DNA of 64,000 nucleotides from positions 1 through 64,000 of the forward strand of contig NZ_BMVF01000009.1 of assembly GCF_014650575.1 (NCBI RefSeq). Direction: 5' to 3'. The notes beneath the pieces were generated by a model that saw nothing but the letters and a program-made list of their open reading frames with translations, did no database searches and was not told the DNA's origin. Positions 56,678 to 64,000 of this stretch are shown here, in pieces. Position 1 is the stretch's first letter. The number at the start of each line of letters is the position of its first letter. Made by a program: the position numbers and the translations under genes. The DNA is from Streptomyces naganishii JCM 4654 (GTDB lineage Bacteria; Actinomycetota; Actinomycetes; Streptomycetales; Streptomycetaceae).

Positions 56678-56693
56678 ATAGGCTGGTGCCTAT
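56678..56693. promoter_or_regulatory. Inverted repeat over the LysR gene start
   Basis: ATAGGC-TGGT-GCCTAT, perfect 6-bp arms, overlaps the candidate GTG 56686 and ATG 56692 start codons. It has the size of a LysR-type site and could mediate autorepression. No ribosome site is visible, so the mRNA may be leaderless. Confidence 0.45.
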
Positions 56694-57576
56694 GGACCCA
56701 GCAAGTCCCGGGCACGGCGGGCTCGAGCTGCGGCAGCTGCGCTACTTCGCCGCCGTCGCCGAGGCGGGCACCGTCACCGAGGCGGCCCGCCGCCTGCGCA
56801 TCGCCCAGCCGAGCCTGAGCCAGCAGATCGCGACGCTCGAACGCCGCGTCGGCACCGAGCTGTTCCGGCGGCTGCCGCGGGGCATGGAGCTGACCGAGGC
56901 CGGCCGGCTGCTCCTGGACGGCGTCAACCAGGCGCTGGACACGCTCGGTTCGGCGGTGGCCGCCGCCCGCGCCGTGCCCGTGACGGCGACCGTGGGAGTG
57001 TGCAGGGGCGTACCGCCCGAGGTGCTGGAGCGCGCCGAGCGCCTCCTGACGGCCGCCCGGCCGCTGCGCGTCGTCCACGAACAGGCCGACTCCGCCCGCC
57101 AGGGCGAACTCCTGCGCACCGGGGCCCTGTCGTACGGCATCCTGCGGGCGCCCGCCGACGACGCCACCGGTCTGGAAGTGCGGGTCATCGGCGACGAGCC
57201 GCTCGGCGTGCTGCTGCCGCGCCGCCATCGGCTGGCCGCCCGCCCGGAACTGCGCTGGGAGGACCTCGCCGGCCTGCGGCTGCTGTGGTTCCCCGAGCGG
57301 CGGGCGCCCGCCTACGCGGCCGCCGTACGGGCCCGGCTCGCCGAACACGGGTGGCGGCCCGCCACCTTGGCCGAGGACACCGGCAGCCACACGCTGTTCC
57401 GCCGCGCCCTGCTCGCCCACGACGACGTGGTCGCCCTGCGCACCCGCTCCGCCTCCGCCACGGACACCGACCTGGCCTGGCTCCCGGTCGGCCCGCGCCC
57501 GCCCCGCGAACGCCTCCTGCTGGCCGCGGCCGCCCGCTCGGTCTGGGGCCGGGCCCTGCGGGAGGCGGGGACGTAG
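56692..57576 (+). CDS. LysR-family transcriptional regulator
   Basis: 294 residues from ATG 56692 (296 from GTG 56686). Winged helix-turn-helix at residues 10-70 (LRQLRYFAAVAEAGTVTEAA, RRLRIAQPSLSQQIATLERR), then the two-lobed effector domain. The ligand is unknown. Upstream divergent gene is YciI; downstream convergent genes are cysK-cysE, 22 bases away. Confidence 0.93.
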   Translation: MDPASPGHGGLELRQLRYFAAVAEAGTVTEAARRLRIAQPSLSQQIATLERRVGTELFRRLPRGMELTEAGRLLLDGVNQALDTLGSAVAAARAVPVTATVGVCRGVPPEVLERAERLLTAARPLRVVHEQADSARQGELLRTGALSYGILRAPADDATGLEVRVIGDEPLGVLLPRRHRLAARPELRWEDLAGLRLLWFPERRAPAYAAAVRARLAEHGWRPATLAEDTGSHTLFRRALLAHDDVVALRTRSASATDTDLAWLPVGPRPPRERLLLAAAARSVWGRALREAGT

Positions 57577-57598
57577 CGGCGCCGGCCCGGCCTCGCGG

Positions 57599-58519
57599 TC
57601 AGGCGAACAGGCCGGTGCTCAGGTACCGTTCGCCGGTGTCGGGCAGGACCACGACGATCAGCGCGCCCTCGTGCCGGGGGTAGCGGGCCAGCGTGGTGGC
57701 CGCGTGGAGCGCCGCACCGCTGGACACGCCCGCGAGGACGCCCTCGGTGCGGGCCAGGCGGCGCGCGGCGGCCTGCGCGTCCTCCAGGCCCACGCGGTGG
57801 ACGGCGTCGTAGACCCCGGTGTCCAGGGTGTCCGGGACGAAGCCGGCGCCGAGTCCCTGGATGCGGTGCGGGCCGGGGGAGCCGCCGGACAGCACCGCGG
57901 ACTCGGCGGGCTCCACGGCCACCACGGTGACCTCCGGCTTCTTCTCCTTGAGCAGCCGCCCGACCCCGGTGACGGTGCCGCCGGTCCCCACCCCGGCCAC
58001 CAGGACGTCGACCTGTCCGTCGGTGTCCTGCCAGATCTCCTGCGCGGTGGTGCGGCGGTGGGCGTCCGGGTTGGCCGGGTTGCGGAACTGCTGCGGCATG
58101 AACCAGCCGTGCTTCTCGGCCAGTTGGACGGCACGGCCGATCGCGCCCCGCATGCCCTCGGCGGCCGGGGTGAGGATCAGCTCCGCGCCGTACGCGCGCA
58201 GCAGGGCCCGCCGCTCGGCGCTCATGCTCTCCGGCATGGTGAAGGTCACCTGGTGGCCCTTGGCGGCGGCCACCATGGCCAGGCCGATGCCCGTGTTGCC
58301 GCTGGTCGGCTCGACGATGCGGACACCGGGCCGGAGCGCGCCGGTGGCCTCCGCGTCCTCGATCATCGCCAGGGCGATGCGGTCCTTGACGCTGCCGCCG
58401 GGGTTCGCGGACTCCAGCTTGGCGACCAGGCGGACGGGCAGGTCCGCGCCGTAGCGGGACAGCTCCACCAGGGGAGTCCGGCCGATCAGCGCGGTGACCG
58501 AGGGGTGAATCGCCGTCAT
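57599..58519 (-). CDS. cysK: Cysteine synthase (O-acetylserine sulfhydrylase)
   Basis: 306 residues. PLP enzyme making cysteine from O-acetylserine and sulfide. PLP-lysine Lys45 in GGSVKDRIA, the substrate loop TSGNTGIGLAM, and GTGGTVTGVG for phosphate binding. ATG 58519 overlaps the cysE stop; GGAAGG lies upstream. Confidence 0.96.
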   Translation of the reverse strand: MTAIHPSVTALIGRTPLVELSRYGADLPVRLVAKLESANPGGSVKDRIALAMIEDAEATGALRPGVRIVEPTSGNTGIGLAMVAAAKGHQVTFTMPESMSAERRALLRAYGAELILTPAAEGMRGAIGRAVQLAEKHGWFMPQQFRNPANPDAHRRTTAQEIWQDTDGQVDVLVAGVGTGGTVTGVGRLLKEKKPEVTVVAVEPAESAVLSGGSPGPHRIQGLGAGFVPDTLDTGVYDAVHRVGLEDAQAAARRLARTEGVLAGVSSGAALHAATTLARYPRHEGALIVVVLPDTGERYLSTGLFA

Positions 58520-59106
58520 GGGGCTGCCTTCCGGGTCGGCTCCGGACGCGGAGCTGTGGTGCGGTGCGCCGCCGCGCGGGCGTCGCGGGTGCGGACGAGG
58601 GCGCCGGACTGGGCGGCGCGGACGGAGGAGTGGGCGGCCACGTCGGACAGGACCAGGGAGTGGGCCCCGACGACGGTGTCGTGCCCGACGCGCACGGGGC
58701 CCAGCACGGTGGCCCCCACGCCGAGGACCACCCGGTCGCCGACGACGGGGTGCCGGCGGGCGCCCGGGGTGTCGGTCCACCAGCCGGTGCCGCCCAGGGT
58801 CACGCGGTGGTAGAGCATCACGTCGTCGCCCACCACCGCGGTCTCGCCGATCACCACGCCCATGCCGTGGTCGATGAAGAAGCGGCGGCCGATGACCGCA
58901 CCGGGGTGGATCTCGATGCCGGTCAGGGCGCGTGAGAGCTGGGAGACCAGCCGGGGCAGCAGCGGCAGCCCGAGCCGGTGCAGCCGGTGCGCCACGCGGT
59001 GCGACCAGATCGCCCACAGGCCCGGGTACAGCAGCACCTCGACGACATGGGCGCCGTGCAGGGCGGGATCCTTGCGGCAGGCGGTGCGCAGGTCCTCCAG
59101 GATCAT
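58516..59106 (-). CDS. cysE: Serine O-acetyltransferase
   Basis: 196 residues, short cytosolic type. Left-handed beta-helix hexapeptide repeats (GIEIHPGAVIGRRFFIDHG, MGVVIGETAVVGDDVMLYHR, VTLGG) with the catalytic His/Asp in FIDHG. Makes O-acetylserine for the overlapping cysK. The tail after residue 170 is Ala/Arg-rich and not conserved in type. ATG 59106 has a weak ribosome site. Confidence 0.95.
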   Translation of the reverse strand: MILEDLRTACRKDPALHGAHVVEVLLYPGLWAIWSHRVAHRLHRLGLPLLPRLVSQLSRALTGIEIHPGAVIGRRFFIDHGMGVVIGETAVVGDDVMLYHRVTLGGTGWWTDTPGARRHPVVGDRVVLGVGATVLGPVRVGHDTVVGAHSLVLSDVAAHSSVRAAQSGALVRTRDARAAAHRTTAPRPEPTRKAAP

Positions 59107-59678
59107 GGCGTGCGCCCCGCCGTCGCGGGTGCGTGCGGCGCGGGCCGTCCGGGACGTGCCGTCATCTCTTTCGCCGATCCCCTCGCTCGCGGGCGCCGGG
59201 ATGGTCCACGTCGCCGCTGGTGCATGCAACCGCACGCTAGACGCCCGCCCGGCGGGGCTCCTTGGGCCGGGGCGGCCCCTTGGCGGCCGCCGTCCGGCCC
59301 TGCCCGGGGCCGCGGGGCAGGGACCAGCGGCCCCCGCCGGGAAGGACCGTACGACCCAAGCGCCGCCCGCGGCGGCACGGAGATGCTGGCCTTCGACCGA
59401 CCGGGACCCGCCGCCGATCGCCGCACCCTGCCTGTCCGGCCACGTCTTCTCGTGCCGACGGCCGTGGCAGGCACGGCGGGCCCCGGTCCGGCCGGTGCCC
59501 GGCCGCCCACCTGCCACGGCCGGGCACCCGGCCCGCCCCGCCCCGTCCCGGCCCCGCCGCCGGCCCGGCACGCCAGGTGCGGCGCCGGCCCGGACCCACC
59601 GGGCCCGGCGCCCGGAGGGCCGGCCACCGCATCCGACCGGTCCGCACCCGGACCACCCCGAACCGTTGGAGGACCGCC
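59107..59678. promoter_or_regulatory. 572-base divergent gap cysE / haemerythrin with palindromes
   Basis: GGGCCGGGGCGGCCC (59264-59278, spacer of five) and GGGACCAGCGGCCC (59320-59333, exact GGGNC-N4-GNCCC) resemble the boxes upstream of narG and hmp. They are 160-230 bases from cysE and 345-415 from the haemerythrin gene. A plus-strand frame from ATG 59386 runs to a stop overlapping the haemerythrin start, but its Pro/Ala/Gly/Arg-only composition makes it doubtful. Confidence 0.4.
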
Positions 59679-60509
59679 ATGAGCGCCCTCACTCTCGCAT
59701 CGGCCCCCGAGGACGCCACCGCCCTCGAAGCCGCCGAGGCACACCACGCCCACCTGGTCGGGCAGATGGCCGGACACGTCGGTCTGCTGCTGACCGCCGC
59801 CGAAAGCGATCCACGTACCGTCGAAGGCCCCCGGACGGGCCTGGTGGCCTTCTGCGAGCGTGACCTGCTGCCGCACGCCGCCGCCGAGGAGGACACCCTC
59901 TACGCCGCCGCCCACCGCCTCCCCGACGCCCGGCTGCTGGTCGAGGCGCTGATCGGCGAGCACCGCCGGCTGGCCGCGCTCGTCGACGCGCTGCGGGGCG
60001 CCGCCGCACCGGTCGCCGCGGCCGCCGACGCGCGGGCCCTGCAGGTGCTGTTCGAGGAGCACGTGGTCAAGGAGAACGGCATGGTGCTGTCCCTGCTCGC
60101 CAGGGAACCCGGCGTCTCCCTGGCCCAGCTGCTCGGGGACATGCACGGCCGGGTCGGACACCACACACCCACTGACGGCGCCGCCGGCGCCCGGGACGGG
60201 CGAGGAGACAGCACGGTGAACGACCAGGAGCCCGAGGAGACCGGCTGCGGCGGGGCCTGCGGCTGCGGCGGCGCCGACGAGGCGGGCGTGCCCGAGCTGG
60301 ACGTGCGGCAGGTGCCCCACGCCCTGCGCCACGCCACGGTGTTCGGCGCCCTCGACGCCGTACCGGCCGGCGGCGCCATGGTGCTGGTGGCCCCGCACGA
60401 CCCGCTCCCGCTGCTCGCCCAGATCGAGCACCGCGCCCCCGGCGCCTTCGCGGTGGAGTACCTCCAGCGGGGCCCGGAGGCCTGGCGGCTGCTCCTGAGC
60501 CACCACTGA
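59679..60509 (+). CDS. Haemerythrin-DUF2249 fusion protein
   Basis: 276 residues. Residues about 15-160 form a haemerythrin-like bundle: AHHAHLVGQM (His22, 23, 25), LLPHAAAEEDTLY, IGEHRRL and FEEHVVKENGMVL as di-iron ligands. A cysteine-rich linker CGGACGCGG (near residues 190-198) leads to a C-terminal DUF2249 domain (about 205-276: LDVRQVPHALRHATVFGALD, then VLVAPHDPLPLLAQIEH). Likely an O2/NO/redox sensor or iron-handling protein. Start ATG 59679 with TTGGAGGA upstream. Confidence 0.9.
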   Translation: MSALTLASAPEDATALEAAEAHHAHLVGQMAGHVGLLLTAAESDPRTVEGPRTGLVAFCERDLLPHAAAEEDTLYAAAHRLPDARLLVEALIGEHRRLAALVDALRGAAAPVAAAADARALQVLFEEHVVKENGMVLSLLAREPGVSLAQLLGDMHGRVGHHTPTDGAAGARDGRGDSTVNDQEPEETGCGGACGCGGADEAGVPELDVRQVPHALRHATVFGALDAVPAGGAMVLVAPHDPLPLLAQIEHRAPGAFAVEYLQRGPEAWRLLLSHH

Positions 60510-60591
60510 CGGCGGCCGCCCCCGGGCCGCGCCGCCCGCACGAGTTCAGTCACCCGGCCCGCAAGGGCCCACAGGGGAAGAAGACACGTCA

Positions 60592-61092
60592 ATGCGTTGT
60601 GTGCACCGCCGGGCCGCGGCCCTGGTCGGGCCGGCCGGCGCGGCCATGGTGGCCGCCGGGGCCGTCATGCTGCTGCGGGGCCGCGGCGGCCGGAAGGAGA
60701 TCCGCGCCGAACTCGCGGCGCAGCGGATCGCGTTCCCCGGCCACGGGTTGCCGGCCCGCCTCGCGCCCCACGCCGGCGCGGCCGTGCGGACCGGCCCGCA
60801 GGCCCACGCCTACGCCGAGCTGATCAAGGACCACCTCACCCACGCCACCGGCGGCCGCACCTACGCGGAGATCACCGAGGAACTGCACGCCACCGGCGGC
60901 GACGACGAGAAGCTGACCCGGCTCAGGCAGACCGCGTTCATGGGCGAGACCCTGCGCGGCTCCCTGCTGTCGGCCTACCAGGCCTGGCAACTGACCACGC
61001 TCGTCCAGGGCCTGGGCGCCCTGTTCACCGGCGTGGGCGCGGCGCTCGTGCTCACCGCACGGGACCTGTCCCGCCCCGGCGGAGCCCGCTGA
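60592..61092 (+). CDS. Hypothetical small membrane protein
   Basis: 166 residues with a hydrophobic helix near each end (VGPAGAAMVAAGAVMLL at 12-28; LVQGLGALFTGVGAALVLTA near 138-157) and a charged middle. No family recognised. Possibly co-transcribed with the haemerythrin gene 82 bases upstream. Start ATG 60592 with GGGGAAGAAG upstream. Confidence 0.7.
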   Translation: MRCVHRRAAALVGPAGAAMVAAGAVMLLRGRGGRKEIRAELAAQRIAFPGHGLPARLAPHAGAAVRTGPQAHAYAELIKDHLTHATGGRTYAEITEELHATGGDDEKLTRLRQTAFMGETLRGSLLSAYQAWQLTTLVQGLGALFTGVGAALVLTARDLSRPGGAR

Positions 61093-61147
61093 ACCGCCCG
61101 GTCCGGACCCAATGGACCGGCCGGCCTGGTGGAGGGCCGGCCACTGG

Positions 61148-61181
61148 AAAACCGGGCGCACCCTCGGGTGTGCCCGGTTTT
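61148..61181. terminator. Bidirectional terminator with A/T flanks
   Basis: AAAACCGGGCGCACCC pairs with GGGTGTGCCCGGTTTT (one G-U). The T-run on each strand makes it one of the few classical intrinsic terminators here. It lies between the convergent membrane-protein and NifU genes. Confidence 0.85.
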
Positions 61182-61202
61182 CTCATGCCGCTCCGGGTCT
61201 TC

Positions 61203-61739
61203 TCACGCCGCGCCGGCCGCCCGTATCTCCCGCAGTTGGGGGCAGGTGCGGCGCAGCTGGGCCTCCAGGCGCCGGTGCAGCGTGAACCAGGCGGCGGGGC
61301 AGCCGTGGCAGGCGCCGTGCAGGCGGACGGTGACGACGCCGTCGTGCACGCCGACGAGTTCGATGCCGCCGCCGTGCGAGCGGGCGACCCCGCCGACCGG
61401 GCCGGTGAGCAGTTCGGTGACGGCGGCACGCAGCAGCGCGTCGCCGCCGTCGCCGTCCGCGTCGGGGGCGGGCGTCCAGCCGTCCGGGTCCTCCAGGGCC
61501 GCGTGCAGCGCCGTGCGCACGCGGGCGCCCGCGCCGGTCCAGGTGCGGCCGGCCCCGAGGCTGGTGACCACGGCGCCGGGCTCCGCCGTGACTTTGGCGA
61601 GCGTGCCGTCGTCGAGCAGCGCGGCCAGCGGACCGGGCACCCCGGCGAGCGGACCGGCGCAGGGGAGCGCGTCCGGAGGAACGATCCAGCGCAGCCGGTC
61701 GGAGTGACCGGGCACGGGCTGGGGGTGGAGGGGGATCAC
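61203..61739 (-). CDS. NifU-domain iron-sulfur scaffold protein
   Basis: 178 residues. The C-terminal NifU/Nfu domain carries Cys144-x-x-Cys147 (HGACHGCPAA), which binds a [4Fe-4S] cluster for transfer. The N-terminal 90 residues are not recognised. GTG start at 61739, seven bases after the feoB stop, so iron uptake and Fe-S assembly are encoded together. Confidence 0.85.
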   Translation of the reverse strand: MIPLHPQPVPGHSDRLRWIVPPDALPCAGPLAGVPGPLAALLDDGTLAKVTAEPGAVVTSLGAGRTWTGAGARVRTALHAALEDPDGWTPAPDADGDGGDALLRAAVTELLTGPVGGVARSHGGGIELVGVHDGVVTVRLHGACHGCPAAWFTLHRRLEAQLRRTCPQLREIRAAGAA

Positions 61740-61746
61740 CGGTTCC

Positions 61747-63696
61747 TCACCCGCCCAGCCACGCCGTGAGCGTACGGGCCAGGTACGCCATCACCCAGGC
61801 CAGCCCCGTCAGATACGTGAAGGCGATCGCCGGCCATCTCCAGGTGCCGGTCTCCCGGCGCAGCACCGCGACCGTGGCCATGCACTGCAGGGCGTAGGCG
61901 AAGTAGACCAGCAGGGCCGCGATGGTGGGCGCGGTGAAGATCCGCTCACCGGCGTGCGGGCCGTCCGGGTAGGTCATGGTCCGCAGGGCCCGCGCCGGGT
62001 TCTCGGGGTCCTGCGCGGCCGAGACCTGGCCGAGCGTGGCGACGAATGTCTCCCGGGCCGACTGGGCCGACAGCACACCGACGTTGATGCGCCAGTCGAA
62101 GCCCAGCGGGGAGAACACCGGGGCGGCGAGGTGCCCGAGGCCGGCGGCGTAGCTGTGGTCGGCCTGGTAGGCGGAGACGGCGGTGCGGTCGGTGGTGTCG
62201 ACGCCGGCCGCCCGCAGCTCGGCCGCCGGGTGCAGGGGCAGGTTCAGCAGCAGCCACAGCAGCACGCTGGTGGCGGCGATGACGGTCGTGCACTTGCGCA
62301 GGAACGCGCGCGCCGAGGACCACGTCATCACCAGCACCGAACGCGGGGACGGCAGCCGGTAGGGCGGCAGCTCCATGTGGAACGGCAGCAGCGCGCCACG
62401 ATGGTCGCCCAGCTTCTTGAACGCCCACGCGGCCAGCATCGCCGACACCGCGCCCAGCACGTACAGCCCGAACATCACCAGGCCCTGCGCGCCGAACGGG
62501 CCCACCCGGTACGACGGGTCGACCAGCAGCCCGATCAGCAGCACGTACACCGGCAGCCGGGCCGAGCAGGTGATCAGCGGGGCGGCCATCATCGTGGCGA
62601 GCCGGTCCCGGGCCGAGGGCAGGGTGCGGGTGGCCATGATGCCGGGGATCGCGCAGGCGAACGACGACAGCAGCGCCACGAAGGCCCGGCCCTCCAGCCC
62701 GACCCGGGCCATCACCCGGTCCATCAGGAAGGCGGCCCGCGACATGTAGCCCACGCCCTCCAGGAGCGCGAGCAGCAGGAACAGCAGCATGATCTGCGGT
62801 ACGAACACCATGACCGCGCCGACCCCGCCGATGAGCGCGTCGCCCAGCAGCCCGGACAGCCAGCTGTTGCCGACGTGCGCCGAGACCAGCCGCGACAGCT
62901 CCCCGAACGCGGACTCCACCGCGCCCTGCAAGGGGGCGGCGAGCGTGAAGACGGTCTGGAAGAACAGCATCATCACGGCGAAGAAGACCAGGGTGCCCCA
63001 CAGCGGGTGGAGCAGCACCGCGTCGACCCGCTGGGTGACGCGGTGCCGTTCGGGAGCGCGGTAGCCGGCGAACTCCAGCACCGACTCGGCCCAGGCGTCC
63101 ACCTCGTCGGGGTCGGTGGGCGGCGCGAGGACCGGCGTGGGCCACGACGCCCACTCGGCGAGCCGGTCCCGCAACTGTGCGACCCCGCGTCCGCGGTGCC
63201 CGACCACGGCCAGCACGGGTACGCCCAGGGCCTCGCCGAGCGCGTCGGTGTCCAGGGTGCCCTGGCGGCGGGCCAGTTCGTCGGTGAAGGTGATCACCAG
63301 GCAGGTCGGCAGGGAGCGGGCGAGCACCTGGGCGACGAAGGGCAGCGAGCGGCGCAGCGTGGTGGCGTCGGCGACCAACAGGAGCGCGTCCGGCCGGTCG
63401 ACGCCGTCCAGGCGGCCGTCGAGCACGTCGACGGTGATCTGCTCGTCCGGGCTGATGGCCTCCAGGCTGTACGTCCCGGGAAGATCCTCGATCAGGCAGC
63501 TGTCCCCGCCGGTGCGGCAGACGCCGACGAACCGGGCGACGGTCACGCCGGGATAGTTCCCGGTCTTGGCGTTCAGCCCGGTCAGTCCGTTGAAGACGCT
63601 GGTCTTGCCGGCGTTGGGGCTGCCGACCAGGGCGAACCGCGGCTGCCCCGCGGTGACCTCCCCTCCGCCCGCGACGTCGTGGCAGCTCGTGGTCAC
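61747..63696 (-). CDS. feoB: Ferrous iron transporter B
   Basis: 649 residues. N-terminal G domain: GSPNAGKTSVFNGLTG (G1), TGNYPGVTVA (G2), EDLPGTYSLEA (G3), FTDELARR in the G4 position. The C-terminal part has two Gate regions with about 9 helices. Imports Fe2+, available mainly under low oxygen. GTG 63696 overlaps the feoA stop by GTGA. Confidence 0.96.
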   Translation of the reverse strand: MTTSCHDVAGGGEVTAGQPRFALVGSPNAGKTSVFNGLTGLNAKTGNYPGVTVARFVGVCRTGGDSCLIEDLPGTYSLEAISPDEQITVDVLDGRLDGVDRPDALLLVADATTLRRSLPFVAQVLARSLPTCLVITFTDELARRQGTLDTDALGEALGVPVLAVVGHRGRGVAQLRDRLAEWASWPTPVLAPPTDPDEVDAWAESVLEFAGYRAPERHRVTQRVDAVLLHPLWGTLVFFAVMMLFFQTVFTLAAPLQGAVESAFGELSRLVSAHVGNSWLSGLLGDALIGGVGAVMVFVPQIMLLFLLLALLEGVGYMSRAAFLMDRVMARVGLEGRAFVALLSSFACAIPGIMATRTLPSARDRLATMMAAPLITCSARLPVYVLLIGLLVDPSYRVGPFGAQGLVMFGLYVLGAVSAMLAAWAFKKLGDHRGALLPFHMELPPYRLPSPRSVLVMTWSSARAFLRKCTTVIAATSVLLWLLLNLPLHPAAELRAAGVDTTDRTAVSAYQADHSYAAGLGHLAAPVFSPLGFDWRINVGVLSAQSARETFVATLGQVSAAQDPENPARALRTMTYPDGPHAGERIFTAPTIAALLVYFAYALQCMATVAVLRRETGTWRWPAIAFTYLTGLAWVMAYLARTLTAWLGG

Positions 63697-63983
63697 GGTC
63701 CCACCTCGACGACGCGTACGCAGGCGGCCTGCGCGCGGCGCAGGCACAGGTCGTAGTCCTTGACGCGGAAGACGACCGGATCGCGCAGCGGGGCCCGGCG
63801 GACCACCTCCACCACCGTGCCCGGGGTGAAGCCGAGGTCCCTGAGCCGGCGGGCCGTGCGGGAGGAGCCGTCGTCGGTCACGGTCACGACCCTGCCCCGC
63901 GCGCCGGGCGGCAGCTCCGCCAGCGCCCGGCCGGCGCCGTCCGGGTCCGGGCCGGCGGCCCTGCGTCCCGGCTCGGTATCCAC
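63693..63983 (-). CDS. feoA: FeoA-family protein
   Basis: 96 residues from GTG 63983, SH3-like domain (GRVVTVTDDGSSRTARRLRD, LGFTPGTVVEVVRRAPLRDP). FeoA supports FeoB. The true start could lie beyond the right edge, since no ribosome site is seen in the 17 bases that remain. Confidence 0.85.
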   Translation of the reverse strand: MDTEPGRRAAGPDPDGAGRALAELPPGARGRVVTVTDDGSSRTARRLRDLGFTPGTVVEVVRRAPLRDPVVFRVKDYDLCLRRAQAACVRVVEVGP

Positions 63984-64000
63984 ATCCCGGTCACCACTGT

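Noticed and set aside
59386..59682. Frame whose stop overlaps the haemerythrin start
   Set aside because: The ATGA overlap is suggestive, but the translation is almost only Pro, Ala, Gly, Arg and Thr with no fold pattern, and there is no convincing ribosome site.

Overview
The window is chromosomal DNA from a Streptomyces-type actinomycete. The base composition is very GC-rich and third codon positions are almost all G or C. GTG and TTG starts are used, genes overlap by ATGA, GTGA or TGATG, and the gene families are typical streptomycete ones (PucR, DUF2637, PP2C-like, Acg-like nitroreductases, DevR-regulon style genes). No rRNA, tRNA, CRISPR array, phage or transposase was found.

Left half (1-32.5 kb): a low-oxygen / nitrate-respiration island. 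It begins with an Acg-like nitroreductase and a flavohaemoglobin. Next, on the minus strand, come a cupin gene with a decayed methyltransferase upstream of it, and a five-gene operon narG-narH-narJ-narI-VKOR. Divergent from narG is a plus-strand operon of three overlapping genes: a radical SAM/SPASM enzyme, an 897-residue fusion of a many-pass membrane domain, a blue-copper domain and a complete class II (AniA-like) copper nitrite reductase, and a CopD-like membrane protein. Then follow a second Acg-like nitroreductase, a PPOX flavoprotein, the nitrate/nitrite transporter narK, a haemerythrin, a second complete narGHJI operon, a vapBC toxin-antitoxin pair, a two-domain universal stress protein and pyruvate phosphate dikinase. 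Together these can import nitrate, reduce it to nitrite and probably NO, oxidise NO back to nitrate (Hmp), and shift pyruvate/PEP metabolism when oxygen is short. Several intergenic gaps carry short palindromes of the form GGGNC-N4-GNCCC, which resemble the mycobacterial DevR/DosR box; I infer a shared hypoxia regulator that is not encoded in this window.

Middle (32.4-49 kb): housekeeping and regulation. A 23-codon leader-like ORF precedes rsgA. Then come ogt, a secreted GDSL hydrolase, a TrmB/LuxR-like regulator, a PP2C-like protein with a very long Pro/Ala-rich N-terminus, pyruvate oxidase, an RsbW-like ATPase, a DUF2637 membrane protein, a GntR regulator, a roughly 850-bp region of nested direct repeats, a DUF2231 membrane protein and a helical-repeat protein.

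Right part (47.5-64 kb): a purine-catabolism locus (PucR regulator divergent from the three xanthine dehydrogenase subunits, a purine permease and XdhC), a YciI-like protein, a LysR regulator, a cysE-cysK pair, a haemerythrin-DUF2249 fusion, a small membrane protein, and a feoA-feoB-NifU iron-transport operon running off the right edge.

Best candidates for something new: the membrane-cupredoxin-NirK fusion operon facing narG; VKOR translationally coupled to narI; the shared palindromes; the nested repeat locus at 44.95-45.8 kb; and a visibly decaying methyltransferase next to an iron-box-like palindrome. No database search was possible; family names come from motifs and remembered family features.
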